Both the position numbers and the translations under genes were made by a program. Shown here piece after piece: positions 53,691 through 60,926 of a stretch of 64,000 bases of DNA. Position 1 is the stretch's first letter, and each line of letters begins with the position of its first letter. The DNA is from Lachnospiraceae bacterium (GTDB lineage Bacteria; Bacillota; Clostridia; Lachnospirales; Lachnospiraceae), in NCBI GenBank assembly GCA_015057615.1, contig SVEA01000102.1, positions 1-64,000 on the forward strand. The letters are read 5' to 3'. The notes below the pieces were generated by a model. The model was not told the origin of the DNA. It did not search any database and saw only the letters and a list, made by a program, of their open reading frames with translations.

Positions 53691-55817
53691 TTGGAGAAAA
53701 AGTATAAGTATCAGGACGAAAGCTTAAGTTTTAAAGAACGTGCAGAGGATATGGTTGCCTATATGACGGTAGAAGAGTGTGCCGGTCAGATGCTATTTAA
53801 CAGTGCCAAGATAGAACGCTTGGGAGTTGAGTTCTATAATTGGTGGAATGAGGCGCTGCACGGTGTGGCAAGAGCAGGTATGGCCACAGTGTTTCCACAG
53901 GCAATCGGCTTGGCGGCAACCTTTGATGATGAATTACTTGAGAAGGTTGCGGATGTAATCGCTGCGGAGGGGCGTGCAAAATATAATGCATACCAGAAGC
54001 AGAAAGATTACGGCATCTATAAAGGCATCACCTTCTGGTCTCCGAATGTCAATATATTCCGTGATCCTAGATGGGGCAGAGGTCAGGAAACCTATGGCGA
54101 GGATCCGTATTTAACCTCGAAACTAGGGGTGGCCTTTGTGAAAGGCTTACAAGGAAAGGACGAGAAGTATTTAAAGACGGCAGCCTGTGCTAAGCATTAT
54201 GCAGTACATAGCGGTCCGGAGAAATCACGTCATGAATTTAATGCGGTTGCCACGCAGCAGGATATGGAAGAAACCTATCTGCCTGCCTTTAAGGCATTGG
54301 TGGATTGCGGTGTGGAAGGTGTTATGGGTGCATATAACCGGACCAATGGAGAGCCTTGCTGTGGAAGTAAGACACTGCTAAAGGAGTTATTAAGAGAAAA
54401 GTGGGGCTTTGACGGTTATGTTACCTCCGACTGCTGGGCGATTTCCGATTTTCATCTACATCATAAAGAAACCAGTACGCCTACGGAATCCGTAGCCCTG
54501 GCTTTGGAAAATGGCTGCGACTTAAATTGCGGGAATATGTATGCCTATCTGTTGCAGGCATTACAGGAGGGTAAAATAACCGAGGAACAAATTCGGACAT
54601 CCGCAAAACGTCTGATTACCACCCGAATGAAGCTAGGTATGTTTGATGAAAAGACACCTTTCGATGATATTCCTTACGATATCGTTGATTGTGAGGAGCA
54701 TCGTGCCCTGAATCTGGATGTGGCAAGAAAATCCTTAGTTCTGCTAAAGAACAACGGAATACTTCCGCTGGACAAGGCAAAGATACAAAATATTGCGGTC
54801 ATGGGTCCGAATGCGAATTCTATCATTGCTCTGGAGGGTAATTATCATGGCACAGCGAATCAGTATCACACCGTACTGGAGGCAATTCGGAAGGAGCTTC
54901 CGAATGCAAGAGTTAACTACTCCGAGGGATGCCATTTGTTTGAGTATAAATTAGAAGATCCGGGCTATGCAGGGGATCGTCTTGGTGAGGTTAAGACTCA
55001 GGTTGATCTGGCGGATGTCGTGGTCGTTGTAACCGGTCTTGACGAAACCCTCGAGGGTGAGGAAATGGTCGGAAAAGATATCTCCGGAGATAAGGATACG
55101 TTACTGCTGCCGCAATGTCAGAGAGACTTGATTCGTACCGCCTGTGAAAGGAATAAGCCGGTAATCCTTGTGAATATGACCGGAAGTGCGATTGATTTTG
55201 AGTATGGCAATGAGCATGCCGATGCTATCCTACAAGCATGGTATCCGGGTGCTATGGGAGGTAAAGCGATTGCCGACTTAATCTTTGGTAACTACAGTCC
55301 ATCTGGACGGCTTCCGGTAACCTTCTATCGGGAGGATAATCCGCTTCCTGATTTTGAGGATTACTCCATGGAGGGTAGAACCTACAAATTTATCAAAGAG
55401 GAGCCATTGTTCCCGTTCGGTTATGGGTTAAGTTATACAAAATTCTCCTACGTTGATCTTACGCTGGATAACACTAAGCTACAGCCCGGGCAGGAGGTAA
55501 CCGGAACGGTAACGGTTAAGAATATCGGGAATCGTCAGGGAGATGAAATCGTTCAAATTTATCTTAAGGATGAGGAAGCAAGTGTAAGGGTACCAAATCA
55601 TAAACTATGCTTCATTAAACGTGTTTCTTTAAACCCGGGAGAAGAGGTTAAGGTAGATTTTACCATTGCTGCGGAGCAATTTATGATCATAAAAGAAGAC
55701 GGTGTTAAGGAATATGAACCTGGCACCTTTACCATATCTGCAGGAGGATGCCAGCCGGATAATTATAGTGAAGCTTTAAGCGGTTCCGAAACGATTTGCT
55801 GCAAGGTAGTGCTATAA
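53691..55817 (+). CDS. GH3 beta-glycosidase
   Basis: This family 3 enzyme of 708 aa has the (beta/alpha)8 domain, the alpha/beta sandwich and a C-terminal fibronectin III-like domain (LQPGQEVTGTVTVKNIGNRQGDEIVQIYLKD). The nucleophile is in GYVTSDCWAI (Asp247). Other motifs are FWSPNVNIFRDPRWGRGQETYGEDP and KHYAVHSGPEKSRHEFNA. The pattern WNEALHGVARAG resembles the xylosidase/arabinosidase/glucosidase branch. The start is TTG behind GAGG. There is no signal peptide. It stands alone between a palindrome and a strong terminator. Beta-glucosidase or beta-xylosidase activity is most likely. Plant N-glycans carry core xylose, so a beta-xylosidase would fit, but this is speculative. Confidence 0.88.
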   Translation: MEKKYKYQDESLSFKERAEDMVAYMTVEECAGQMLFNSAKIERLGVEFYNWWNEALHGVARAGMATVFPQAIGLAATFDDELLEKVADVIAAEGRAKYNAYQKQKDYGIYKGITFWSPNVNIFRDPRWGRGQETYGEDPYLTSKLGVAFVKGLQGKDEKYLKTAACAKHYAVHSGPEKSRHEFNAVATQQDMEETYLPAFKALVDCGVEGVMGAYNRTNGEPCCGSKTLLKELLREKWGFDGYVTSDCWAISDFHLHHKETSTPTESVALALENGCDLNCGNMYAYLLQALQEGKITEEQIRTSAKRLITTRMKLGMFDEKTPFDDIPYDIVDCEEHRALNLDVARKSLVLLKNNGILPLDKAKIQNIAVMGPNANSIIALEGNYHGTANQYHTVLEAIRKELPNARVNYSEGCHLFEYKLEDPGYAGDRLGEVKTQVDLADVVVVVTGLDETLEGEEMVGKDISGDKDTLLLPQCQRDLIRTACERNKPVILVNMTGSAIDFEYGNEHADAILQAWYPGAMGGKAIADLIFGNYSPSGRLPVTFYREDNPLPDFEDYSMEGRTYKFIKEEPLFPFGYGLSYTKFSYVDLTLDNTKLQPGQEVTGTVTVKNIGNRQGDEIVQIYLKDEEASVRVPNHKLCFIKRVSLNPGEEVKVDFTIAAEQFMIIKEDGVKEYEPGTFTISAGGCQPDNYSEALSGSETICCKVVL

Positions 55818-55837
55818 TATATAATCTATAATAAACG

Positions 55838-55878
55838 AAAGCTGCTGTAAATATATTGCGTATATACAGCAGCTTTTT
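55838..55878 (+). terminator. Rho-independent terminator after GH3
   Basis: AAAGCTGCTGTA (55838-55849) pairs perfectly with TACAGCAGCTTT (55865-55876), followed by a short T run. It closes the glycosidase block. Confidence 0.82.
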
Positions 55879-55880
55879 AC

Positions 55881-55975
55881 GTACGCCCAGCATGGGCGCA
55901 ATCTAACGAGTGCAAGTCGTGATAATCTTGGCTTTGAATGTGAAGGCGCAGAATCCCTTGGTGAGGGGTTAAGGC
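55881..55975 (+). mobile_element. Possible degenerate group II intron 5' fragment
   Basis: GTACGCCCAGCATGGGCG with its CGCCCA/TGGGCG hairpin, then AACGAGTGCAAGTCGT and GGCGCAGAATCCC, recalls the 5' domain I region of clostridial group II introns. No reverse transcriptase reading frame follows, so it would be a remnant. The identification rests on remembered motifs and is tentative. In the rest of 55976-56625 I see a dubious 93-codon frame, a promoter at 56291 and otherwise AT-rich sequence. Confidence 0.3.
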
Positions 55976-56290
55976 AAAATATGGAGGCGTCACAGGCGTT
56001 CTTTCGTCGGCGCAAAGCCAGACATGGGCAGTTCTTCATAAAACAGATAATGAGAAGAGACTATACTATTCCATGGAGAATACACTTCTTGGAAGAATGC
56101 GCCTATCTGGACATCTATGATTTATCGGAAAAACAATGGGCAATTATTAAGAAAGGGAACCGCTTTTATAGGAGGTTTATTGCAGAACAACCTCTCTCTG
56201 TATTCGTGCAGATAGAAAAAGCTAAACTTTGTGATAACTTGGCTTTCCTTGTACAATCGTGATTTTACGGTTGACGAAACAAAGAATTGT

Positions 56291-56320
56291 TTGTAATGTA
56301 GTACTTGAAAGAGCTATAAT
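56291..56320 (+). promoter_or_regulatory. Predicted promoter of the second nagA
   Basis: TTGTAA (56291-56296), an 18-nt spacer and TATAAT (56315-56320) lie about 300 nt before the start codon. The long leader (56321-56610) is very AT-rich with no clear structure. No TGAAA array like those of the first operon is present, so this copy is probably regulated differently. Confidence 0.45.
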
Positions 56321-56625
56321 AAGGATGGTATTAACATATATAATGAAATAGCTTATAAAATACTTTTATAAGTGCATATTATTTAAGGTTTCTTTACACT
56401 TATTTGTATTTCAATTTTTATATGTATTTTAATTTATATTTCGTTATTCTTTGAAATTTTTGAATATCATAGAGTGCATTTTATTTTGCAGCAATACTTA
56501 ACCAGGTGTTTATTTTAATTTAGCACCGTTGCCATGCTTATACTTATAGAAAGGCTGCAAAATTCTTTCTTATAATAGTTTATGTACACATCCGGAAACG
56601 GTGGTTCACGAGAGGAGGAATTATT

Positions 56626-57747
56626 TTGATTTTTAAGAATGCAGAGGTGTTTTACAACAAAGGTTTTCATAAGGCAGATATTAAAATTAAAGGTGATAGG
56701 ATCACGGAGATCGGTGAAAATCTGCAAGGGGATGAAACGATCGATTTAGACGGGAAGATGCTCTTACCGGGATTTATCGATTTGCATTCCCACGGACGGG
56801 AAGGTCTTGATTTTTCAACGGCAACGTCGGAGGAAATGGCAAAATTGCGTTTATCCTATGCGGAAATCGGAGTTACTTCCATATTAGCAACCTCCATGAC
56901 AATGGGATTTGAGATAACCGAAAATATCATGAAAAATATTCGTCAGGCGATCAAAGCAAATACTCCGGGAAGCCGCATCCTTGGCATCAATATGGAAGGG
57001 CCTTTTTTAGGAGCAGACCGGAAGGGGTGCCACGACGGGCATTACTTATTGCCTCCGGATCAAAAGGCGTTTGAGAATTGGGATGCTCTATCGGGCGGAA
57101 ATGTAAAAATGGTAGATATCGATCCTAATTTACCGGGATCCATGGAATTTATCAAGAAAAACAGTAAATCAAAGGTGATCTCACTGGCGCATACCAGTGC
57201 GGATTATGAGACTGCATGTGAGGCGGTAAAAGCAGGGGCTACGCATGTGACGCATATGTTTAATGCGATGAATGGCCTCCACCACAGAGATCCCGGAATC
57301 ATTGGCATGGCTTACGATTATCCGGTAAATGCGGAACTGATCTGTGATGGAATCCATATACATCCTACGGTAATCCGAATGATGTTTGATTTGATGGGAG
57401 ATCGGCTTGTTATTGTATCCGATTCCATGAGTGCTGCCGGTTTAGGAAATGGAGAATATGAACTTGGCGGACTTAAAGTATTCGTAAAGGATAGAAAGGC
57501 TACGTTGGCTGGTGGTACAATTGCAGGTTCAACAACGAATGTATTTGAGGAAGTAGCAAATGTAATTCGGTTTGGAGTACCGAAAGAGAAAGCCATCCTT
57601 AGTGCAACCCTAATTCCGGCCAAGGCGATTCATGCGGATCATGAGGTGGGAGAGATCGCAGTCGGCAAAAAAGCGGATCTATTAATTGTATCACCGGATT
57701 TCAAGCTGGAGCAGGTATATATCAGCGGTGAAGTGTTCCAAAGATAA
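56626..57747 (+). CDS. nagA: N-acetylglucosamine-6-phosphate deacetylase (copy 2)
   Basis: At 373 aa it aligns without gaps to the copy at 3298, with about 52 differences by eye (near 86% identity). All metal and catalytic motifs are kept: HSHGREG, NMEGPFLG, AHTSA, THMFNAMNGLHHRDPG and VSDSMSAAGLGNGEYELGG. Both copies use TTG behind a strong GGAGGA box. It is isolated from the glycosidase unit by the terminator at 55838 and has its own promoter region. It could be the housekeeping cell-wall-recycling copy and the other the glycan-induced copy. Substitutions are spread evenly and no active-site change is evident, so divergence is probably regulatory rather than catalytic. Confidence 0.92.
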   Translation: MIFKNAEVFYNKGFHKADIKIKGDRITEIGENLQGDETIDLDGKMLLPGFIDLHSHGREGLDFSTATSEEMAKLRLSYAEIGVTSILATSMTMGFEITENIMKNIRQAIKANTPGSRILGINMEGPFLGADRKGCHDGHYLLPPDQKAFENWDALSGGNVKMVDIDPNLPGSMEFIKKNSKSKVISLAHTSADYETACEAVKAGATHVTHMFNAMNGLHHRDPGIIGMAYDYPVNAELICDGIHIHPTVIRMMFDLMGDRLVIVSDSMSAAGLGNGEYELGGLKVFVKDRKATLAGGTIAGSTTNVFEEVANVIRFGVPKEKAILSATLIPAKAIHADHEVGEIAVGKKADLLIVSPDFKLEQVYISGEVFQR

Positions 57748-57757
57748 TCAACGCTTC

Positions 57758-57902
57758 TGTCCTAATCAAGGTATTGATTTCGAAAACTTCTGTCCTACAC
57801 AATAAGCTTATTTTGAGAGCTTTGCTGCATACAATGAATTGATTTTGAGAGCTTCGCACTTCATGATTACTCTGTACAATAATTAGATTTTGGGATTCTT
57901 CG
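57758..57902 (+). repeat. Degenerate tandem repeats downstream of nagA copy 2
   Basis: Four imperfect units of about 30-45 nt share the core ACAAT-A--TT-GATTTTGAGAGCTTCG (for example ACAATGAATTGATTTTGAGAGCTTCGC and ACAATAATTAGATTTTGGGATTCTTCG). They fill most of the 333-bp gap 57748-58080. I recognise no function. A decayed intergenic repeat is the simplest reading. Confidence 0.5.
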
Positions 57903-57934
57903 TAATTATCGTAATACGCGATGCGATCCGGAGG

Positions 57935-57967
57935 TTACTTTACTTTTTGGTAAAGTAATCATATAAT
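57935..57967 (+). promoter_or_regulatory. Promoter with overlapping palindromic operator
   Basis: TTTACT (57939-57944), a 17-nt spacer and TATAAT (57962-57967) form a promoter for the PII-like gene. A perfect inverted repeat TTACTTTAC-N6-GTAAAGTAA (57935-57958) covers the -35 box and most of the spacer, the position of a repressor site. The regulator is not identifiable. Confidence 0.6.
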
Positions 57968-58080
57968 AGTATTGTAATGAAATTATATGGAAACCTTTTG
58001 AGTAAGCATAAAACCATAGAGGTATGTTGAAACACGGAGTGGGGCAGCATAAAAATATGGTTAAAAAGGAGGATGCTGCG

Positions 58081-58398
58081 ATGAAATTAATTTATGCGAT
58101 TGTACGAAATAATGATAGCAGCAAGGTGACGGACAGCCTAAATAGAAAGGGCTTTTATGTTACGAAGGTGGCATCATCAGGCGGCTTTCTGCGGCAGGGA
58201 AATACTACATTAATGGTTGGGACAGAGGATGATAAGGTAGAAGAAGTCATGGAAATATTAAAGAGAGAATGCGGCCCGAAACAGGAGGTTTTTACGAATC
58301 CGGTCGGCTCCTTTAATTCGGTTGCAACGAATGTTATGACAACCGTAAGCGGCGCTACGGTTTTTGTGACTGATGTGAAGTATTTTGAAAAGATTTAA
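58081..58398 (+). CDS. Cyclic-di-AMP receptor, PII-like (DarA/PstA family)
   Basis: This small cytoplasmic PII-like signalling protein binds c-di-AMP as a trimer in Firmicutes. The sequence begins MKLIYAIVRNNDSSKVTDSLNRKGFYVTKVASSGGFLRQGNTTLMVGTEDDKVEEVMEIL, which is highly characteristic, and ends NVMTTVSGATVFVTDVKYFEKI. I start at ATG 58081 (105 aa, close to the usual ~109) because AAGGAGG precedes it by 8 nt; the track start adds 19 unlikely residues. It is a single-gene unit with its own promoter/operator and terminator. Its downstream partner is unknown. It belongs to general physiology rather than to the glycan locus. Confidence 0.92.
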   Translation: MKLIYAIVRNNDSSKVTDSLNRKGFYVTKVASSGGFLRQGNTTLMVGTEDDKVEEVMEILKRECGPKQEVFTNPVGSFNSVATNVMTTVSGATVFVTDVKYFEKI

Positions 58399-58451
58399 TG
58401 GCACTTATACGAATAACTTAATATCACGGAATATTCCGCTACTAAAATAGT

Positions 58452-58516
58452 AAGAAAACAATGTAACAGAAAGAAAAGAAGGTATCCTTTTCTGAGGTTA
58501 TATTGTTTTCTTTTTT
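58452..58516 (+). terminator. Rho-independent terminator after the PII-like gene
   Basis: AAGAAAACAATGTAAC (58452-58467) pairs with GTTATATTGTTTTCTT (58497-58512) with one G-U pair, then TTTT. An inner stem, AGAAAAG..CCTTTTCT, adds stability. Confidence 0.75.
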
Positions 58517-58575
58517 GCTGTATAAACAAAATGTTAGTGTAAATTAGACCAGATAAAGGTTCTTCATTTCCGGTG

Positions 58576-58796
58576 CTTTTTCTGTTACTGTTCACACATG
58601 GGCAAAGTCTATAATATGATTTCGACAAATGATATCCGATAAGGAGTATTTGCATTCGTTGGTACTTTGGCTCCGTATTTTAGAGCCTTATGTACCGCTA
58701 CGTAATGAATCTTAAGCGAAAGCGTCTCCGATTCGGATACATTTGACGAAATCATAACATGGTATACATGGTGGGTGTGAACAGTAACCTTTTTCT
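58576..58796. mobile_element. Complete MITE-like element with 8-bp target duplication
   Basis: The element runs from 58584 to 58788 (205 bp). Its ends are perfect 14-bp inverted repeats, GTTACTGTTCACAC and GTGTGAACAGTAAC. It is flanked on each side by an identical 8-bp CTTTTTCT (58576-58583 and 58789-58796), a target-site duplication. Inside, ATGATTTCGaCAAATG pairs with CATTTGaCGAAATCAT and TATCCGA pairs with TCGGATA, so the whole element folds back on itself. It encodes no protein and must have been moved by a transposase elsewhere. Positions 58631-58788 match 1-158 of the window. The rest of 58399-58914 holds the terminator at 58452 and the exporter promoter. Confidence 0.85.
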
Positions 58797-58828
58797 TTAA
58801 TTCGTACCGGTAGTATTCGAAAGTTGTC

Positions 58829-58857
58829 TTGACGGGTACTCCTGCCTAAGGTAAAAT
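58829..58857 (+). promoter_or_regulatory. Predicted promoter of the ABC exporter genes
   Basis: TTGACG (58829-58834), a 17-nt spacer and TAAAAT (58852-58857) lie 58 nt before the exporter start and 33 nt after the end of the mobile element's duplication. The insertion is therefore just upstream of, and may influence, this promoter. Confidence 0.6.
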
Positions 58858-58914
58858 TATATTTGTCTGGGAATTTCATATGTTTCGTGACATAATGATA
58901 TCGGAGGTAACGCT

Positions 58915-60615
58915 TTGAAAAAAGTATTTACATATATAAAGCCTTATACCATGCGTATGCTATTCGGATTGGCGATTAAGATTTTGGGATCCCTAATGGA
59001 TCTTGGGCTTCCATGGGTGTTGGCATATATTCTGGATGATATTATTCCTTATAAGAAGATTTCTCTTATTCTTTGGTGGGGAGTGGCTATGATTCTGCTT
59101 TCCGTCGGTGCCAGAGTCTTTAATGTAAGCGCAAATCGTATGGCATCCAAGGTAGCAAGGGATGTGGTCGAAAATTTACGGCATGATTTATTTAACAAAA
59201 TTCAAAGCCTATCCGGTGCACAGCTCGATTATTTTACAGTACCTTCCCTGGAGGCGCGTATGACCACGGATACCTATAACATTCATCAGATGATCGGAAT
59301 GATGCAGCGGATCGGTGTGCGGGCGCCCATTCTCCTAGTAGGAGGAACGATTATTACCAGTACATTGGAGCCGGTGCTTACCTTGGTATTGGCAGGAATA
59401 CTTCCACTTCTCGGGATCGTGGTATTTCTTGTATCAAGGAAGGGAATCCCGCTCTATACGGATCTACAGCTGTCTATTGACCGGATGGTAAGAGTTGTCC
59501 GGGAAAATATAAGCGGTGTACGTGTTATCAAAGCGCTGTCAAAGACACCGTATGAAAAGGATCGTTTCTCCAAGGTGAATAGAGAAGTATCGGATAAGGA
59601 ACAAAAGGCAGGATTAACCATGGCAATTACCAATCCGGTCATGAACTTTCTGTTGAATTTCGGTCTGACTTTAGTGGTCGTTGTCGGAGCCTTTCGTGTA
59701 AATCTCGGTATCTCGGAGCCGGGGAAGATTGTAGCATTTCTATCCTATTTTACGATTATGCTCCATGCTGTTATGGCGATCAATCGTATCTTTGTTGTTT
59801 ATTCGAAGGCAATTGCTTCTGCCATTCGTATTGAAGAGGTACTAGAGGCACCGGAGGATCTCAAGGAAGTTCCGATTGCCGCAGTAGAAACCAAAAATCA
59901 TATTGAATTTGATCATGTCAGCTTTTCCTATACCGAAGAACCCTGTATTACGGATATCAACTTCTCCCTGAAGAAGGGCGAAAGTCTGGGCATTATTGGG
60001 TCTACCGGTTCCGGCAAGACAACGCTGATTAATCTATTGATGCGTTTCTATGATGTGAAGGAAGGAAGTATACGAATCGACGGGCGGGATGTAAGGAGCT
60101 TTCCGAAGGAGGAGCTGCACCGGAAATTTGGTGTCGTTTTTCAGAATGACGTCTTATTTGCAGATACCGTTGCCGAAAATATCCGCCTTGGCAGAGAGAT
60201 CCCCGAGGATACTCTGTGGGAAGCGGCAGAACATGCGCAGGCAGCTTCCTTTCTGGAGCAATTGGATGGTAAGCTGGGTTATAAATTGGCGATAAAGGGC
60301 AGCAATTTAAGCGGCGGGCAGAAGCAGAGGCTGCTCATAACAAGAGCGCTTGCCGGGAAGCCGGATATACTAATTTTAGATGATTCCTCCAGTGCTCTGG
60401 ATTATAAGACAGATGCCAATCTTCGAAAGGCGATCCGCGGTAATTATGAAGGAACCACAGCAATCATGATCGCGCAGCGGATTAGCTCCGTTCGGAAGCT
60501 GGACCACATTCTTGTGATTGAGGACGGGCAGATGGCAGGGTATGGCACGCATGAGGAGCTTTTAGAAAAATGTGATGTGTATCAGGAAATTTATCAATCG
60601 CAGACCATGGCGTGA
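58915..60615 (+). CDS. ABC exporter half-transporter, subunit A
   Basis: This 566-aa half-transporter has six N-terminal membrane segments (about 15-300) fused to an ATPase. Walker A is GSTGSGKTT and the signature is NLSGGQKQR (canonical). Walker B reads ILILDDSSSALD, so the catalytic Glu is replaced by Asp. The next gene shows the reverse pattern, so the two form a heterodimer with one active and one degenerate ATP site, as in BmrCD/LmrCD or TM287/288. The start is TTG behind GGAGG. Drug, lipid or peptide export is possible and the substrate is not evident. It belongs to the region right of the mobile element and has no visible tie to the glycan locus. Confidence 0.9.
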   Translation: MKKVFTYIKPYTMRMLFGLAIKILGSLMDLGLPWVLAYILDDIIPYKKISLILWWGVAMILLSVGARVFNVSANRMASKVARDVVENLRHDLFNKIQSLSGAQLDYFTVPSLEARMTTDTYNIHQMIGMMQRIGVRAPILLVGGTIITSTLEPVLTLVLAGILPLLGIVVFLVSRKGIPLYTDLQLSIDRMVRVVRENISGVRVIKALSKTPYEKDRFSKVNREVSDKEQKAGLTMAITNPVMNFLLNFGLTLVVVVGAFRVNLGISEPGKIVAFLSYFTIMLHAVMAINRIFVVYSKAIASAIRIEEVLEAPEDLKEVPIAAVETKNHIEFDHVSFSYTEEPCITDINFSLKKGESLGIIGSTGSGKTTLINLLMRFYDVKEGSIRIDGRDVRSFPKEELHRKFGVVFQNDVLFADTVAENIRLGREIPEDTLWEAAEHAQAASFLEQLDGKLGYKLAIKGSNLSGGQKQRLLITRALAGKPDILILDDSSSALDYKTDANLRKAIRGNYEGTTAIMIAQRISSVRKLDHILVIEDGQMAGYGTHEELLEKCDVYQEIYQSQTMA

Positions 60616-60926
60616 TTGTTATAGAAGGAAACGTCGCAGTTGATTTGTGTACTAATTGCTATATGAAATCAGCTTTCAATGAGCTTATATACCGCGGATA
60701 TTATATTATTATAGTGGTGAATTTTTATGAGTTACTCTTATATACTTTATGAATTTTTCTTTTGGCTCTGTTGTACCAGAAAGGAAGATTCATTAGTATA
60801 TTGTAACGAGTAAATCTGAGCCAGGATAACAATATAATATGGTATTCAATCGGCTGCTGATTTCATCAAGCAAAGGTTGTTTTTACTGTGAAGTTTTTAG
60901 TTACCGATTTGAAAAGAGGTGCTAGC
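60616..60926. other. 311-bp gap between exporter subunits, no clear feature
   Basis: The gap between the two exporter genes is unusually long for a heterodimer pair. It contains an AT-rich stretch, a TATAAT-like hexamer at 60833 without a suitable -35, and an unsupported 28-codon frame. I see no terminator, RNA gene or mobile element. Confidence 0.4.

Noticed and set aside
55981-56262. 93-aa plus-strand frame after GH3
   Set aside because: There is no proper ribosome binding site and no recognised domain, and it starts inside sequence that looks like a mobile-element remnant. Not listed as a gene.
58395-58655. 86-aa minus-strand frame
   Set aside because: It spans a terminator hairpin and the left end of the fold-back mobile element.
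60727-60813. 28-codon frame in the exporter gap
   Set aside because: Too short, without a ribosome binding site or recognisable features.
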